64,000 nt of DNA from Oscillospiraceae bacterium (GCA_902762875.1 CACWPS010000004.1:62001-126000); one strand, 5' to 3'. Positions 35,899-44,296 are shown, counted from the first letter of the stretch. The notes: generated by a model not told the origin, from the sequence alone. Made by a program: numbers and translations.

Positions 35899-37179
35899 TT
35901 ATTCTTCTTCCTCTTCTTCTTCGGGGAGCTTTTCTACTTCAATGCGTTCAACACGGTATTCCTCTGCCTTTTTCACTGTAATTTTAAGGTTTTCAAAGGT
36001 AAATGAGTCCCCCTCGTTTACTTCGCCGTCAAGCATAGTAATCGTCCAACCGCCGACTGTTGCGCTATCGGTTTCAAAGTCCTCGTCCTCGTCAATATCA
36101 ATATCAAACTCGTCGAAGAAATCGTAAATACGCATATCTCCGTCCGCCTCAAAGTGGGTGTCGTCTATGCAGATAAATTCACGCTCGATTTCGTCCGACT
36201 CGTCCCAAATCTCGCCTACCAGCTGCTCTAAAACATCTTCCATAGTAAGGATACCCATTGTGCCGCCGTATTCGTCAAGCACCACCACCATATGGGACTT
36301 TGTTTCCTTCATTTTTTCCAGAACATCGGGAAGGGGCATTGTTTTGTGAACATAGGTTACGGGCAAAAGCAGACTTCTTATGTTGACCCGCTCGCCCTTA
36401 ACAAATTCCTTATAAAAATGATTGAGGTGGAGAATACCTATTATATTGTCGGGAGTATCCTCGTAAACAGGTATGCGGGAATAAATATAATCCTCTATTT
36501 TACGGATATTTGTTTCGTAGGGGTCACGAATGTCAATCGCATCCATATCAACACGGGGGGTTATTACCTCGTAGGCAAGCACCGTGTCAAAGTCCAGTGC
36601 ATTTTGTAAAAGGTCGCACTGCTCCTCGTCAAGCACGCCCTCGTCTTCCACAATATCGATAATATTTTCAAAATCGTCCTCGGAGACGGCATCAGGGTCG
36701 GCAATGCTTGACTCCCACAGCTTTGAGAGCAGACCTATTAATCCGGTCATAATCAAAGTGATGGGTTTTAAAATCAGAGACAGTACATATATAGGAATTG
36801 CAACGGCGGTGCAAAACTGCTCGGCAAACTGCTTGGCGAGTACCTTCGGTATAATTTCGCCGAAAATAAGGACCAAAACAGTCATTACAAGGGTGGCGAC
36901 CCAAGCGTAGCCCTCGCCCAGTAAATCCATTACAATAAGGGTTGCGATAGAGGAGGCGGCGATATTTGCAAGGTTGTTGCCTATAAGCACCGCACCTAAC
37001 ATATTTTCATAATCCTCAACTATTTTTGAAGCGATAGAAAGGGAAAGACTGTCCTTTTGTTGGCGCTTGGATTTAAGCCGTGCGGGATTGGCGCTTGCAA
37101 ATGCGATTTCCGTGCCCGAAAAGAATGCCGAAACAAGGATTAACAGGGCGATACCTAAGAATCTGAGTGACTCATTCAT
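35899..37179 (-). CDS. CNNM/HlyC-CorC family membrane protein (DUF21, CBS pair, CorC domain)
   Basis: ATG 37179 follows GGGGGTGACGAAA; a GTG three codons upstream overlaps it. The 426-residue product has a DUF21 membrane domain (residues 1-175; SAFFSGTEIAFASANPARLKSK, then GAVLIGNNLANIAASS). A CBS pair follows (about 205-325, VLDEYGGTMGILTMEDVLEQLVGEIWDE), then a CorC_HlyC domain (about 340-415) and an acidic tail. The family includes magnesium or cobalt efflux proteins such as YhdP and CorC. It overlaps the preceding paralog by eight bases, so the two are translated together and may form a heterodimer. Confidence 0.93.
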   Translation of the reverse strand: MNESLRFLGIALLILVSAFFSGTEIAFASANPARLKSKRQQKDSLSLSIASKIVEDYENMLGAVLIGNNLANIAASSIATLIVMDLLGEGYAWVATLVMTVLVLIFGEIIPKVLAKQFAEQFCTAVAIPIYVLSLILKPITLIMTGLIGLLSKLWESSIADPDAVSEDDFENIIDIVEDEGVLDEEQCDLLQNALDFDTVLAYEVITPRVDMDAIDIRDPYETNIRKIEDYIYSRIPVYEDTPDNIIGILHLNHFYKEFVKGERVNIRSLLLPVTYVHKTMPLPDVLEKMKETKSHMVVVLDEYGGTMGILTMEDVLEQLVGEIWDESDEIEREFICIDDTHFEADGDMRIYDFFDEFDIDIDEDEDFETDSATVGGWTITMLDGEVNEGDSFTFENLKITVKKAEEYRVERIEVEKLPEEEEEEE

Positions 37180-38185
37180 TTTCGTCACCCCCTGCGTCGT
37201 CCTCGTCGTAAATCTCGCCGACTAATTCCTCCAAAATATCCTCAACCGTAATTATTCCGAGAACAAACCCGTCCGTATCCTTAACAATAGCGAGGTTGCG
37301 GCGGTGGTTGCTCATTTCGGTCAAAAGCTCGTCAATCGGAGTATCGGCATTTACATAATAGGGGTAATCCATTACGCTCGCTAATATTATGTTGGATTTG
37401 AATTTTGTGTATGCCTTTAAGAATTTTCTTATCTGCAAAATACCCTTGATATTACCCTCACGGTCAACTACGGGTATTCTCGAATGCACCGAGTTTTCCA
37501 CAATTTCCAGTATCTGCGGGGTTTTAAGGCTGGTGCGGATTGTAAGCACCTGCTCCCAAGGGACCATAACCTCTCCGGCAGAGGAGCTTGAAAACTTCAT
37601 CGCAGATTTTACAAGACGGCCTGTGTCTTCGTCAAATCCGTCCTCCTCGGATATGTTTTCCACAATGTCCTGAAGCTCGTCTTCGGTCATTGTGACCTGT
37701 GCTTCGGCGTGCTTTTTGAAGGGCATTGAAACAGCGGCTGAAAGTGCGGTAAAAAGCACCGACAGCGGCTTTAAAAGCTTCATTAAGCAGATAAGCGGCA
37801 GGGAAGAGACCTCTGCAAACCGTTCGTTACAGGACCGTGCAAAGCATTTGGGGAGCATTTCCCCAAACATAAAGAGCACTACGGTGGTAACAATCGCCGA
37901 AACTGAAACGGCGGCGGCACCCCAAATTTCTGCGGCGATTACGGCAGAAAGGGTAGCACAGCCGATATTGACTATGTTGTTGCCGATAAGCAGTACCGAC
38001 AGCGCCTCGTCAAAATTATCGAGAATGTAAAGCACCCGTTTTGCGCCCTTGTTATCCTTTGAGGCGCGGCTCATCATATGAATCCTGTTTACCGAGGCAA
38101 GGGAAATCTCGGTCCCCGAAAAATATGCGCTGGCAATAATCAGAAGTGCAAAGAATATAATACTCCCCGCAGGACTGTCGTCCAC
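37172..38185 (-). CDS. CNNM-type membrane protein lacking the C-terminal CorC domain
   Basis: The start is GTG 38185 (VDDSPAGSIIFFALL) behind AGGAGATGG; a nearby ATG is out of frame. The 337-residue protein has the DUF21 domain (SAYFSGTEISLASVNRIHMM, SVLLIGNNIVNIGCATLSA) and a CBS pair (VPWEQVLTIR, RIPVVDREGNIKGILQIRKF, LAIVKDTDGFVLGIITVEDILEELVGEIYDED). It stops where a CorC_HlyC domain would begin in its downstream partner. Shorter CNNM proteins are known. It overlaps the partner by eight bases. The acidic C-terminus (DEDDAGGDENE) is notable. Confidence 0.92.
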   Translation of the reverse strand: MDDSPAGSIIFFALLIIASAYFSGTEISLASVNRIHMMSRASKDNKGAKRVLYILDNFDEALSVLLIGNNIVNIGCATLSAVIAAEIWGAAAVSVSAIVTTVVLFMFGEMLPKCFARSCNERFAEVSSLPLICLMKLLKPLSVLFTALSAAVSMPFKKHAEAQVTMTEDELQDIVENISEEDGFDEDTGRLVKSAMKFSSSSAGEVMVPWEQVLTIRTSLKTPQILEIVENSVHSRIPVVDREGNIKGILQIRKFLKAYTKFKSNIILASVMDYPYYVNADTPIDELLTEMSNHRRNLAIVKDTDGFVLGIITVEDILEELVGEIYDEDDAGGDENE

Positions 38186-38243
38186 AAAACCATCTCCTAT
38201 AAATTGAATTTTTCTTTTATATTACATTATAAAGCATATTTTG

Positions 38244-38756
38244 TCAATTAATTTTAAGCATTTTTTGCCGCTCTTTATAGTCGGGCATATATTTTTCAAT
38301 AAGCGCATAAAAAGCAGGGCTGTGATTATGGTGCTTGATGTGCGCTAATTCGTGTACTACAACATATTCTACTGCTTCAATAGGATATGCCATAAGCCGC
38401 CAGGAAAAGCAAAGAGAGTTTTTGCTGTTACATGAGCCGAACCGCTTTTTTGCAGAGGTGATTTTAACCGAGGTGGGTTTAAGCCCCATTGTTTTTGAAT
38501 ACCGTTCCACAAGCGGCGGTATAACCTCACGCGCCGCGCGGCACAGGCTTTCTTTATTATCATCAATTTCTCGGCTTTTCTCGGCTCTTTTTTCGGCTTC
38601 GGGCAGTTTTTTATCAATCCAGCCTTGATATTTGTTTACAAATTCCGCTATTTCTTTCTCACTCATTCTATTGGGCGCACGGACTATTATTTCACAGTCG
38701 CCTGTTATTTCAAGCCCGACTGTTCTTCTGTTTGAACGCTTTACAATGTAGTTCAC
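38244..38756 (-). CDS. YgjP/SprT-like zinc metallopeptidase
   Basis: The 170-residue protein carries the N-terminal strand region typical of DUF45/YgjP (RRTVGLEITGDCEIIVRAPNRMS). The metal site is VVHELAHIKHHNHSPAFYALIEKYMPDY, with HExxH and the third histidine eleven residues on. The product is cytoplasmic with unknown substrate. It overlaps lgt by four bases (ATGA). Confidence 0.9.
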   Translation of the reverse strand: MNYIVKRSNRRTVGLEITGDCEIIVRAPNRMSEKEIAEFVNKYQGWIDKKLPEAEKRAEKSREIDDNKESLCRAAREVIPPLVERYSKTMGLKPTSVKITSAKKRFGSCNSKNSLCFSWRLMAYPIEAVEYVVVHELAHIKHHNHSPAFYALIEKYMPDYKERQKMLKIN

Positions 38757-39550
38757 AGAATAGTGTCCTTTCTTTGAAATCGTTTAACGAATAATATGAT
38801 AAAAGCAAATATTATGAGCATTATACTGATTATCTGTGATGTGGATAGGCCGAAAAGAAAGCCTCGGTAAAAATCTCCGCGGAAAAATTCAAGCGTAAAT
38901 CTTATGATGCCGTAAGAAATAAAATACAAAGCTATAAGATTACCTTTAAATTTTTTATTCTTGAACAAATAATAAAATACAGCAAATAAAACAAGGTTAA
39001 AAAATGCTTCTATAAGCTGAACGGGTAAACGCGGAACACCGTTTGAAATTTCCACTACAGAATGAGTGTAGGTTATACCGTGGCTCCATTCAACGCCGAA
39101 ACAGCACCCCGAAAGAAAGCATCCTATTCTGCCGAAAAAATGGAAAAGCGGAATCGCAGACGCCGCAATATCACAGCACAAAGCAATCGGAAATTTCTTT
39201 TTATTAGCATATAAATACCCTACGATAAGTCCGCCGATTAGTCCCCCGTAAAAAACGCTTCCGCCAAAAATATACTGAAGATATGTGAAAAGCATTCCTT
39301 TTGAAATAATATTGTCCAAATTTGCGAATAAGAGTAGCACATATCGCAAATTTGTTATGGCGTATAACAGATGCCCTCCGATAAAAACTCCGACCGACGA
39401 CCATAGCAGTAAAACCAAAAAATCTGTATCTTTTACACCTGATTTTACAGCTAAGCATATTGCGTAAATCCCTGCGGCAAATATTCCTATTAATGCACAA
39501 ATCATATAAGCGCTGAAGGTGCGCCCAAATACCGTGAAGTTTTCAATCAT
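38753..39550 (-). CDS. lgt: Prolipoprotein diacylglyceryl transferase
   Basis: ATG 39550 (MIENFTVFGRTFSAYM) follows AGAAGGG; a GTG six codons earlier is out of ribosome-site register. The 265-residue enzyme has about seven membrane spans and the Lgt signature HFFGRIGCFLSGCCFG near residue 130, with the essential GR pair. It moves diacylglycerol from phosphatidylglycerol to the lipobox cysteine of lipoproteins, so it matures the binding lipoprotein and the DUF5696 protein of this same window. Family assignment is firm. Confidence 0.93.
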   Translation of the reverse strand: MIENFTVFGRTFSAYMICALIGIFAAGIYAICLAVKSGVKDTDFLVLLLWSSVGVFIGGHLLYAITNLRYVLLLFANLDNIISKGMLFTYLQYIFGGSVFYGGLIGGLIVGYLYANKKKFPIALCCDIAASAIPLFHFFGRIGCFLSGCCFGVEWSHGITYTHSVVEISNGVPRLPVQLIEAFFNLVLFAVFYYLFKNKKFKGNLIALYFISYGIIRFTLEFFRGDFYRGFLFGLSTSQIISIMLIIFAFIILFVKRFQRKDTIL

Positions 39551-39580
39551 AAAAGCCCTTCTAAACACAATTTAATAATG

Positions 39581-39748
39581 GTTCTATTCCTAATGTTTGG
39601 GTTCTATGAGATTTTGCCTCCCTTGCCTAAAGGGAGGGGGACCGCCGAATGGCGGTGGAGGGATACATTTGGGTTTCTGCAGAACTAAATATCCCCCAGT
39701 CACGGCTTCGCCGCGACAGCCCCCTTTAGGCAAGGGGGCCAAAAAATG
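39581..39748. repeat. Dispersed 168-bp MITE-like element, copy A
   Basis: This intergenic element begins GTTCTATTCCTAAT and ends GGGGGCCAAAAAATG. It has inner inverted ends (CCCTTGCCTAAAGGGAGG against CCCCTTTAGGCAAGGGG) and a small GCGGTGGAGGGATA core. A copy of the same length stands at 44343-44510, and a longer variant at 42975-43153. It does not encode a protein. Confidence 0.85.
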
Positions 39749-39778
39749 CTCCAACATAAAAAAAGAACCTTAATAAAA

Positions 39779-39810
39779 AAACGGGCGCAAAACAATGTCT
39801 GCGTCCGTTT
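39779..39810 (-). terminator. Rho-independent terminator of the small membrane protein gene
   Basis: On the minus strand AAACGGACGCA (39810-39800) pairs with TGCGCCCGTTT (39789-39779), with one mismatch, and is followed by a run of T. It is about 20 bases past the stop. Confidence 0.8.
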
Positions 39811-39830
39811 ATGTAATTCCCCTTTATTGG

Positions 39831-40160
39831 TTAAAGACTAGCAAGTCCTGCAGAAGCAACCGCGCCTGCACAAGCAAGAGTACAGATAACACCAACCAGA
39901 CCGAATACAGTTCCGATAATGCCAAGCACAAGCCCCGCAGTTGCAATACCCTTGCCTGAATTAGTTAAGTCAGCTTGCTTTTTGCCCTTGGCACCAAAAA
40001 TAATACCTAAAATAGCAAGTACTGTTGTGAAGTATGCGATAACCGGGATAAATGAACCGACAATTCCCAAAATGCCGCAAACTAATGCCGCAATTGCCAT
40101 ACCGTTTGTGGTATTTGCAGGTGCGGACTGCTGATTGTTGAATTCGTTATTCTCCATCAT
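39831..40160 (-). CDS. Small DUF4190-like membrane protein
   Basis: The 109-residue protein has an asparagine/glutamine-rich N-terminus, then two to three hydrophobic spans with glycine-rich turns (AIAALVCGILGIVGSFIPVIAYFTTVLAILGIIFGAKG, then GKGIATAGLVLGIIGTVFGLVGVICTLACAG). This is the DUF4190-like pattern. Two adjacent ATG codons follow AGGAGAG; the first is used here. The function is unknown. Confidence 0.75.
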   Translation of the reverse strand: MMENNEFNNQQSAPANTTNGMAIAALVCGILGIVGSFIPVIAYFTTVLAILGIIFGAKGKKQADLTNSGKGIATAGLVLGIIGTVFGLVGVICTLACAGAVASAGLASL

Positions 40161-40249
40161 AATCTCTCCTTAAATATGATAATTTGATTATAATGGAATA
40201 AGCAATAAATGTCAAGCATAATATTAATATTTATAAGATTATATATGAA

Positions 40250-40672
40250 TTATTTTTTAACCTTAACGGTAAACTCTTTTCCGCATTTCGGGCATACCGT
40301 GGTATGAACGCCTATCCGCCTCGGCAGACGGAGCACCGCTTTGCAGGCGGGGCATTTTTTATATATGTGCATTACATCTGCTTTCTTTTGGTCGTGAAAA
40401 TCCTTTTTGCGCTTTAAGAAGCCGAGCTTTTCCCTTACCCAATAATTCTCTTTGCGCCTTTTTTCGGTATTCCTTGAGAAAACCCTGAAAATTGCGAAAA
40501 TAATCAGGGCATAAACAATAAGCTGAATTACCGCATAAAGTCCTAACGAAACAAATCTGAGAAAGATATTAAGAGCCGAAAGAATAACGGCGATTATAAA
40601 AATTACAAAAAAGGTCTCGTCGGTGCCGTACCGACCCGACATAAACTGCATAAGTCTGTATCTAAAATTCAT
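40250..40672 (-). CDS. Two-span membrane protein with C-terminal zinc ribbon
   Basis: I do not recognise the family. The 140-residue product starts with an amphipathic basic stretch, has two hydrophobic spans (about residues 20-66), a basic linker (RRKENYWVREKLGFLKRKKDF) and a zinc ribbon with CPACKAVLRLPRR then CPKCGKEF. ATG 40672 follows AGAAGG. The ribbon should face the cytoplasm. It is transcribed towards the DUF4190-like gene. Confidence 0.65.
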   Translation of the reverse strand: MNFRYRLMQFMSGRYGTDETFFVIFIIAVILSALNIFLRFVSLGLYAVIQLIVYALIIFAIFRVFSRNTEKRRKENYWVREKLGFLKRKKDFHDQKKADVMHIYKKCPACKAVLRLPRRIGVHTTVCPKCGKEFTVKVKK

Positions 40673-40731
40673 ATACCTAACCTTCTTTTCTGTTTACATA
40701 TTTATTATATCATAAATCCAAAGGTGTCAAC

Positions 40732-40860
40732 CTTTAAAACGGCAAGCCGTTTGTCGCACCGCAGTGCGACGGATTTAATGATTCAATGTTTTTAAACGAA
40801 AACGCAAGTTTTCAAATGCCTTTGGCATTTCGGCGGCGTTCCACCGCCGTCGGTTTAAAG
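40732..40860. repeat. Intergenic run of five consecutive hairpins
   Basis: Between outer ends CTTTAAA and TTTAAAG lie five perfect stem-loops. They are AACGGC/GCCGTT (40738-40751), GTCGCAC/GTGCGAC (40753-40770), GAAAAC/GTTTTC around GCAA (40798-40813), AAATGCC/GGCATTT (40814-40830) and CGGCGG/CCGCCG (40831-40849). No gene is present. The rest of the gap to 40973 is A/T-rich and holds the upstream region of the zinc-finger gene. Confidence 0.75.
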
Positions 40861-40973
40861 TTATTATATTGCCTTTTTGGGCCGATTTTGTTAAGAAAAC
40901 ATAAATAATATTTAAAATTAGGTTTACATTTTCCGTTTTAATACCTTTCTATATGTGAAAGGAGAAATTATTA

Positions 40974-41363
40974 ATGTATTATTGTTCTGACTGCGGCTGT
41001 GAATTCGAAACCGCCGCCGTATTTTGCGAAACCCACGGTCTTACCTCACCGCCCTTTGAGGAATTGAGGTGCTGTCCCTTTTGCGGGAGCGGTAATATTA
41101 AAGAAAAAGCCGTATCCTACTGCCGTTGTTGCGGGGCAAGGCTTGGTAACAGCGAAAGGGTGTATTGCAGTCCTTCCTGCCGCAAAAGGGGAGAGGAAAT
41201 GCGCAGACGGGAGATGAAAAAGCAAAGGCTTATTTTTTCGTCACCACTGTTTCAAATTGTAAGAGAGGTTGACGAATACAACCGAAAAAACGGCACCGAT
41301 TACAGCTACGGACAGTATGTAACCTTGATTAAGCCCCGATTAAAGAAGGGTCGCAGAAAATGA
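40974..41363 (+). CDS. Cysteine-rich zinc-finger protein, unknown function
   Basis: The family is not recognised. The 129-residue protein has at least four CxxC-type pairs in its first 75 residues (YYCSDCGCEFE, CCPFCGSGN, SYCRCCGARLG, YCSPSCRKRGEEMRRREMKK), suggesting two or three zinc ribbons. A basic tail follows (LIKPRLKKGRRK). A GAAAGGAG ribosome site precedes the ATG. It overlaps the next gene by four bases (ATGA). The pairing with a helix-turn-helix gene resembles phage late-regulator neighbourhoods, but no other phage genes are present. Confidence 0.7.
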   Translation: MYYCSDCGCEFETAAVFCETHGLTSPPFEELRCCPFCGSGNIKEKAVSYCRCCGARLGNSERVYCSPSCRKRGEEMRRREMKKQRLIFSSPLFQIVREVDEYNRKNGTDYSYGQYVTLIKPRLKKGRRK

Positions 41364-41671
41364 GTAAGGAAAAAAAGGAATATCTGTCCCTCTATTTACT
41401 TCAAAGCGAAAAGATACGCAGGCTTAGGGAAACGGCACTTCAAAATCCCGAAGAAAAAGAGAAGTATATTTCGCAAATCAAAGCGGCACAGACCTTGAGG
41501 CGGGAGATTGAGGATAAAATTGAGGCGGTGGACGGCGGCGTTTTAAGCGAGCTTTTATACTTAAAATATGTATGCGGCAAAACGCTTATGCAAATAAGCT
41601 ATGAGCTTAATTACAGCGTAAGGCATATCGAAAGACTGCACATAAAGGCTCTCCAAAAATTTAAAATGTAA
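41360..41671 (+). CDS. Sigma-70 region 4-like / phage-type helix-turn-helix protein
   Basis: The 103-residue protein is helical. Its C-terminal 40 residues (LYLKYVCGKTLMQISYELNYSVRHIERLHIKALQKF) read as a sigma region 4-like helix-turn-helix, as in ArpU/RinA-type phage regulators and DUF1492-like proteins. A basic N-terminal coiled helix precedes it. It is translationally coupled to the zinc-finger gene. DNA binding is likely; targets are unknown. Confidence 0.7.
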   Translation: MSKEKKEYLSLYLLQSEKIRRLRETALQNPEEKEKYISQIKAAQTLRREIEDKIEAVDGGVLSELLYLKYVCGKTLMQISYELNYSVRHIERLHIKALQKFKM

Positions 41672-41693
41672 ACACTTTGTTTAATTTTTACGC

Positions 41694-41740
41694 TTTACAA
41701 ATGCTCGGTTAGGCGTTATAATTATATAGAACAAATGTTC
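41694..41740 (+). promoter_or_regulatory. Sigma-A promoter with LexA (SOS) box upstream of the Y-family polymerase
   Basis: TTTACA (41694-41699) and TATAAT (41717-41722) are separated by 17 bases. GAACAAATGTTC (41729-41740) fits the Gram-positive LexA operator core GAAC-N4-GTTC and overlaps the expected transcription start, an ideal position for repression released by DNA damage. Confidence 0.88.
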
Positions 41741-41759
41741 TAAGTTTGGGGGCGAAAAA

Positions 41760-42944
41760 ATGAAAGACAGGATAATACTGCATTGCGACCTTAATAATTT
41801 TTTCGCCTCGGTGTCTCTGCTTTTTAATCCTACCCTTGTTTCCTTACCTGTGGCTGTCTGCGGGGATAAGGAAAACCGCCACGGAATTGTGCTTGCAAAA
41901 AACGAAATTGCAAAGAGCTTCGGTGTAAAGACCGCCGAGCCGATTTTCGAGGCTAAACGAAAATGCAGTGAGCTTGTTATTCTTCCGCCCCTTATGGATA
42001 AATACCAAGAGTATTCAAAAAAAGCACGCCGAATTTACGAGCGGTACACCGATATGATAGAGCCCTTCGGAATTGACGAGTGCTGGCTTGATGTTACGGG
42101 AAGTACTATGCTGTTCGGAAGCGGAGAAGAAATCGCCCATAAAATAAGAAAAGATGTAAAAAAGGAGCTTGGCGTTACAATCTCGGTGGGAGTCAGCTTT
42201 AATAAGGTGTTTGCAAAATTAGGCTCGGATATGAAAAAGCCCGATGCGGTGACGGTTATTTCTAAGGATAATTTTAAGGAAAAGGTGTGGCCCTTGCCTG
42301 CTTCCGACCTGCTTTTTGCGGGCAGAAAAACCGCCGAAAAGCTCCGCTCCTGCGGGGTTTATACTGTCGGTGATTTAGCGGTATGCTCGAAGGTTACCCT
42401 TGTAAGGCTTTTAGGGAAAAACGGTGAGTTGCTTAAAAGCTGTGCGTTGGGGCTTGATAATTCGCCTGTTGCGACCCCGACTAAGGAAGATAAGCCAAAA
42501 AGCGTGGGGCGCTCGGTTACCTGCTCCCATGATTTCACCGATTTTGATTCGGTCTGGGCAACCTTTTTAACCCTCTCCCAATCGGTGGCGGATACCCTTA
42601 GGGGTCACGGGCTGTATGCTACGGGGGTGCAGGTGCATATCCGCACCGCCTCGCTTATAGTTAAGGAGTTCAGCCGCACCTATCCCGATTCCACCAACAG
42701 CGCTTACACCTTAGCTGCCCGAGGAATAGAGCTTTTAAAGGAAAATTACAGCTTTTCGGAGCCCCTGCGCTCTGTTGGTATAAGGGCTATAGGGCTCAAA
42801 GGTTACAAAACCGCCCTTCAGCAGGATATTTTCGGCGACTTTAAAAAGAAAGAAACCGAGGAGAAAATCGAAAACTCAATTTACGAGCTTAGAAAAAAGT
42901 TCGGCAATTCAAGCATATCCCGTGCCTCTGCGGAGAAGGAGTAG
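41760..42944 (+). CDS. dinB: DNA polymerase IV, Y-family translesion polymerase
   Basis: The 394-residue polymerase shows the Y-family palm residues: HCDLNNFFASV (first metal aspartate), the second catalytic block FGIDECWLDVT (usually SIDE; Asp-Glu kept), and GVSFNKVFAKLGSDMKKPDAV. A helix-hairpin-helix part and little-finger domain follow (about 240-350). No beta-clamp peptide is obvious, but QQDIFGDF near the C-terminus may serve. It bypasses DNA lesions. The promoter carries a LexA box, so SOS induction is expected. A MITE-like element follows the gene. Confidence 0.95.
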   Translation: MKDRIILHCDLNNFFASVSLLFNPTLVSLPVAVCGDKENRHGIVLAKNEIAKSFGVKTAEPIFEAKRKCSELVILPPLMDKYQEYSKKARRIYERYTDMIEPFGIDECWLDVTGSTMLFGSGEEIAHKIRKDVKKELGVTISVGVSFNKVFAKLGSDMKKPDAVTVISKDNFKEKVWPLPASDLLFAGRKTAEKLRSCGVYTVGDLAVCSKVTLVRLLGKNGELLKSCALGLDNSPVATPTKEDKPKSVGRSVTCSHDFTDFDSVWATFLTLSQSVADTLRGHGLYATGVQVHIRTASLIVKEFSRTYPDSTNSAYTLAARGIELLKENYSFSEPLRSVGIRAIGLKGYKTALQQDIFGDFKKKETEEKIENSIYELRKKFGNSSISRASAEKE

Positions 42945-42974
42945 AAATATTTATGTTATTTACTCGGCTGAAAA

Positions 42975-43153
42975 GCCTCCCTTGTCTAAAGGGAGGGGGA
43001 CCAACCGTTAGGTTGGTGGAGGGATTCGATTTTCTGCCAACTATATATCCCCCAGTCTCGCTTCGCTTGACAGCCGCTGACGGCGGCCGCCCCCTCTGTC
43101 ACTCCGTGACATCTCCCCAAACTGTGGGGAGTCACCCTTTAGGCAAGGGGGCC
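42975..43153. repeat. Dispersed MITE-like element, longer variant B
   Basis: The left end GCCTCCCTTGTCTAAAGGGA and right end CCCTTTAGGCAAGGGGGCC match copies at 39.6 and 44.4 kb. The middle is longer: it contains a second palindromic piece (CTCTGTCACTCCGTGACATC, then CCCCAAACTGTGGGG), as if another element had inserted or recombined. Short open frames across it are not genes. Confidence 0.8.
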
Positions 43154-43265
43154 TTATATGCAATTTTACTTAATACTACAGTCTGTACAGGATAATATAT
43201 GTATAGATTCGGAGCCAAATGTCTGCCGTATAACATATAAATATCAAAATATCATTTTATTTTTC

Positions 43266-43294
43266 TTGACAAAGCGTATTTGTTGTGATAAAAT
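43266..43294 (+). promoter_or_regulatory. Strong sigma-A promoter of the rplU operon
   Basis: TTGACA (43266-43271) and TAAAAT (43289-43294) are separated by 17 bases, giving a leader of about 80 bases before rplU. Confidence 0.85.
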
Positions 43295-43300
43295 GTGTAA

Positions 43301-43383
43301 GCCGCATATTGTGGGCTTGTTAAGTTGTGCCTCTGGCGCACGCCCGCCGTAGCGAGACTGTATAAATGGCAGGTGTAATAAAA
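43301..43383 (+). promoter_or_regulatory. Putative L21-type leader RNA upstream of rplU
   Basis: The leader can form two hairpins, AAGCC/GGCTT near 43300-43317 and GTGCC/GGCGCAC near 43327-43341, followed by the conserved-looking ACGCCCGCCGTAGCGAGACT before the start region. Position and shape fit an autoregulatory L21 leader, but I match it by context, not by covariance. Confidence 0.4.
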
Positions 43384-43689
43384 ATGTACGCAATTATCGA
43401 AACAGGCGGAAAGCAGTACCGTGTTCAGAGCGGTGATGTTATTTACATTGAAAAGCTTAACGCCGAGGTTGACGAAGAGGTTACCTTCGACAAAGTTGTT
43501 GCCGTAAGCAACAGAACCTTGAAGGTTGGCAAGCCCTATGTTAAGGACGCTTTCGTTAAGGGCACCGTTTTAAAGAACGGCAAGGGTAAGAAGATTACCG
43601 TCTTCACCTACAAGCCCAAGAAGAGCAGCTCCCGCAAAATGGGTCACAGACAGCCTTACACAAAGGTACAGATTACCGAAATCGGCTAA
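43384..43689 (+). CDS. rplU: Ribosomal protein bL21
   Basis: I choose ATG 43384 ([18 protein letters not shown]), the conserved start, with AGGTG eight bases upstream; the in-frame ATG at 43366 would add six non-conserved residues. The 101 residues include [38 protein letters not shown], typical of bL21, a 50S subunit protein binding 23S rRNA. It is the first gene of the rplU-prp-rpmA operon. Confidence 0.97.
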   Translation: MYAIIETGGKQYRVQSGDVIYIEKLNAEVDEEVTFDKVVAVSNRTLKVGKPYVKDAFVKGTVLKNGKGKKITVFTYKPKKSSSRKMGHRQPYTKVQITEIG

Positions 43690-43692
43690 TCT

Positions 43693-44019
43693 ATGACTAG
43701 GGTAAAATTTTTGGCTGATGAAAAAGGGCTTTACGGCTTTGAAATCAGCGGTCACTCGTCTAAGGACGGTGACGATGAGGTTGGAAAGATTGTCTGCGCG
43801 GCAGTTTCCTCTGCGGCGTATATGGCGGCTAACACCGTAACCGATGTAATAGGCGATAAGGCGGAGGCTTTTATAGATGACGCCGAAATGCGCTTTTATG
43901 TAAAGGAACCGTCAATATGTACGGTAAAGGTTTTAGAGGGGTTAAGACTGCACTTGACCGAGCTTTCCAAGCAGTACGGCAGTAACATCACAATTCACGG
44001 AGGTGCAAGAAATGCTTAA
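43693..44019 (+). CDS. prp: Ribosomal-processing cysteine protease Prp
   Basis: The 108-residue protein has the catalytic histidine in [16 protein letters not shown] and the catalytic cysteine in [18 protein letters not shown], the Prp (YsxB) pattern. In Firmicutes, Prp cuts off the N-terminal extension of L27, and the neighbouring L27 carries exactly such an extension. Its start lies three bases after rplU with no strong ribosome site, so coupling is likely. The stop overlaps rpmA by eight bases. Confidence 0.95.
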   Translation: MTRVKFLADEKGLYGFEISGHSSKDGDDEVGKIVCAAVSSAAYMAANTVTDVIGDKAEAFIDDAEMRFYVKEPSICTVKVLEGLRLHLTELSKQYGSNITIHGGARNA

Positions 44020-44296
44020 GATTAACATTCAGTTATTCGCTCATAAAAAAGGTATGGGCTCTACTAAGAACGGTCGTGACAGCGAATCCAAGCGTTTAGG
44101 TGTTAAGCGTGCCGACGGTCAGTTCGTTTTGGCGGGCAACATCTTAGTCCGTCAGAGAGGAACCCACATTCATGCGGGAAACAATGTAGGCCGCGGCTCG
44201 GACGATACCCTGTTCGCTCTTATTGACGGCAAGGTAAAATTTGAGCGTGTAGGTAGAGACCGTAAACAGGTAAGTATTTACGCTGTTGAGCAGTAA
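44012..44296 (+). CDS. rpmA: Ribosomal protein bL27 with cleavable N-terminal extension
   Basis: ATG 44012 follows GGAGGTG. The 94-residue protein begins [21 protein letters not shown], i.e. the Firmicutes pre-sequence ending in the Prp site QLF|A, so the mature protein starts at AHKKG. The remainder ([44 protein letters not shown]) is classical bL27, whose N-terminus reaches the peptidyl transferase centre. Confidence 0.97.
   Translation: MLKINIQLFAHKKGMGSTKNGRDSESKRLGVKRADGQFVLAGNILVRQRGTHIHAGNNVGRGSDDTLFALIDGKVKFERVGRDRKQVSIYAVEQ

Noticed and set aside
40732..40860. CRISPR-like or simple tandem repeat
   Set aside because: The hairpins have unrelated sequences and no regular spacers.
42953..43352. 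Two short open frames before rplU
   Set aside because: They run through MITE and promoter/leader DNA and lack ribosome sites and family similarity.
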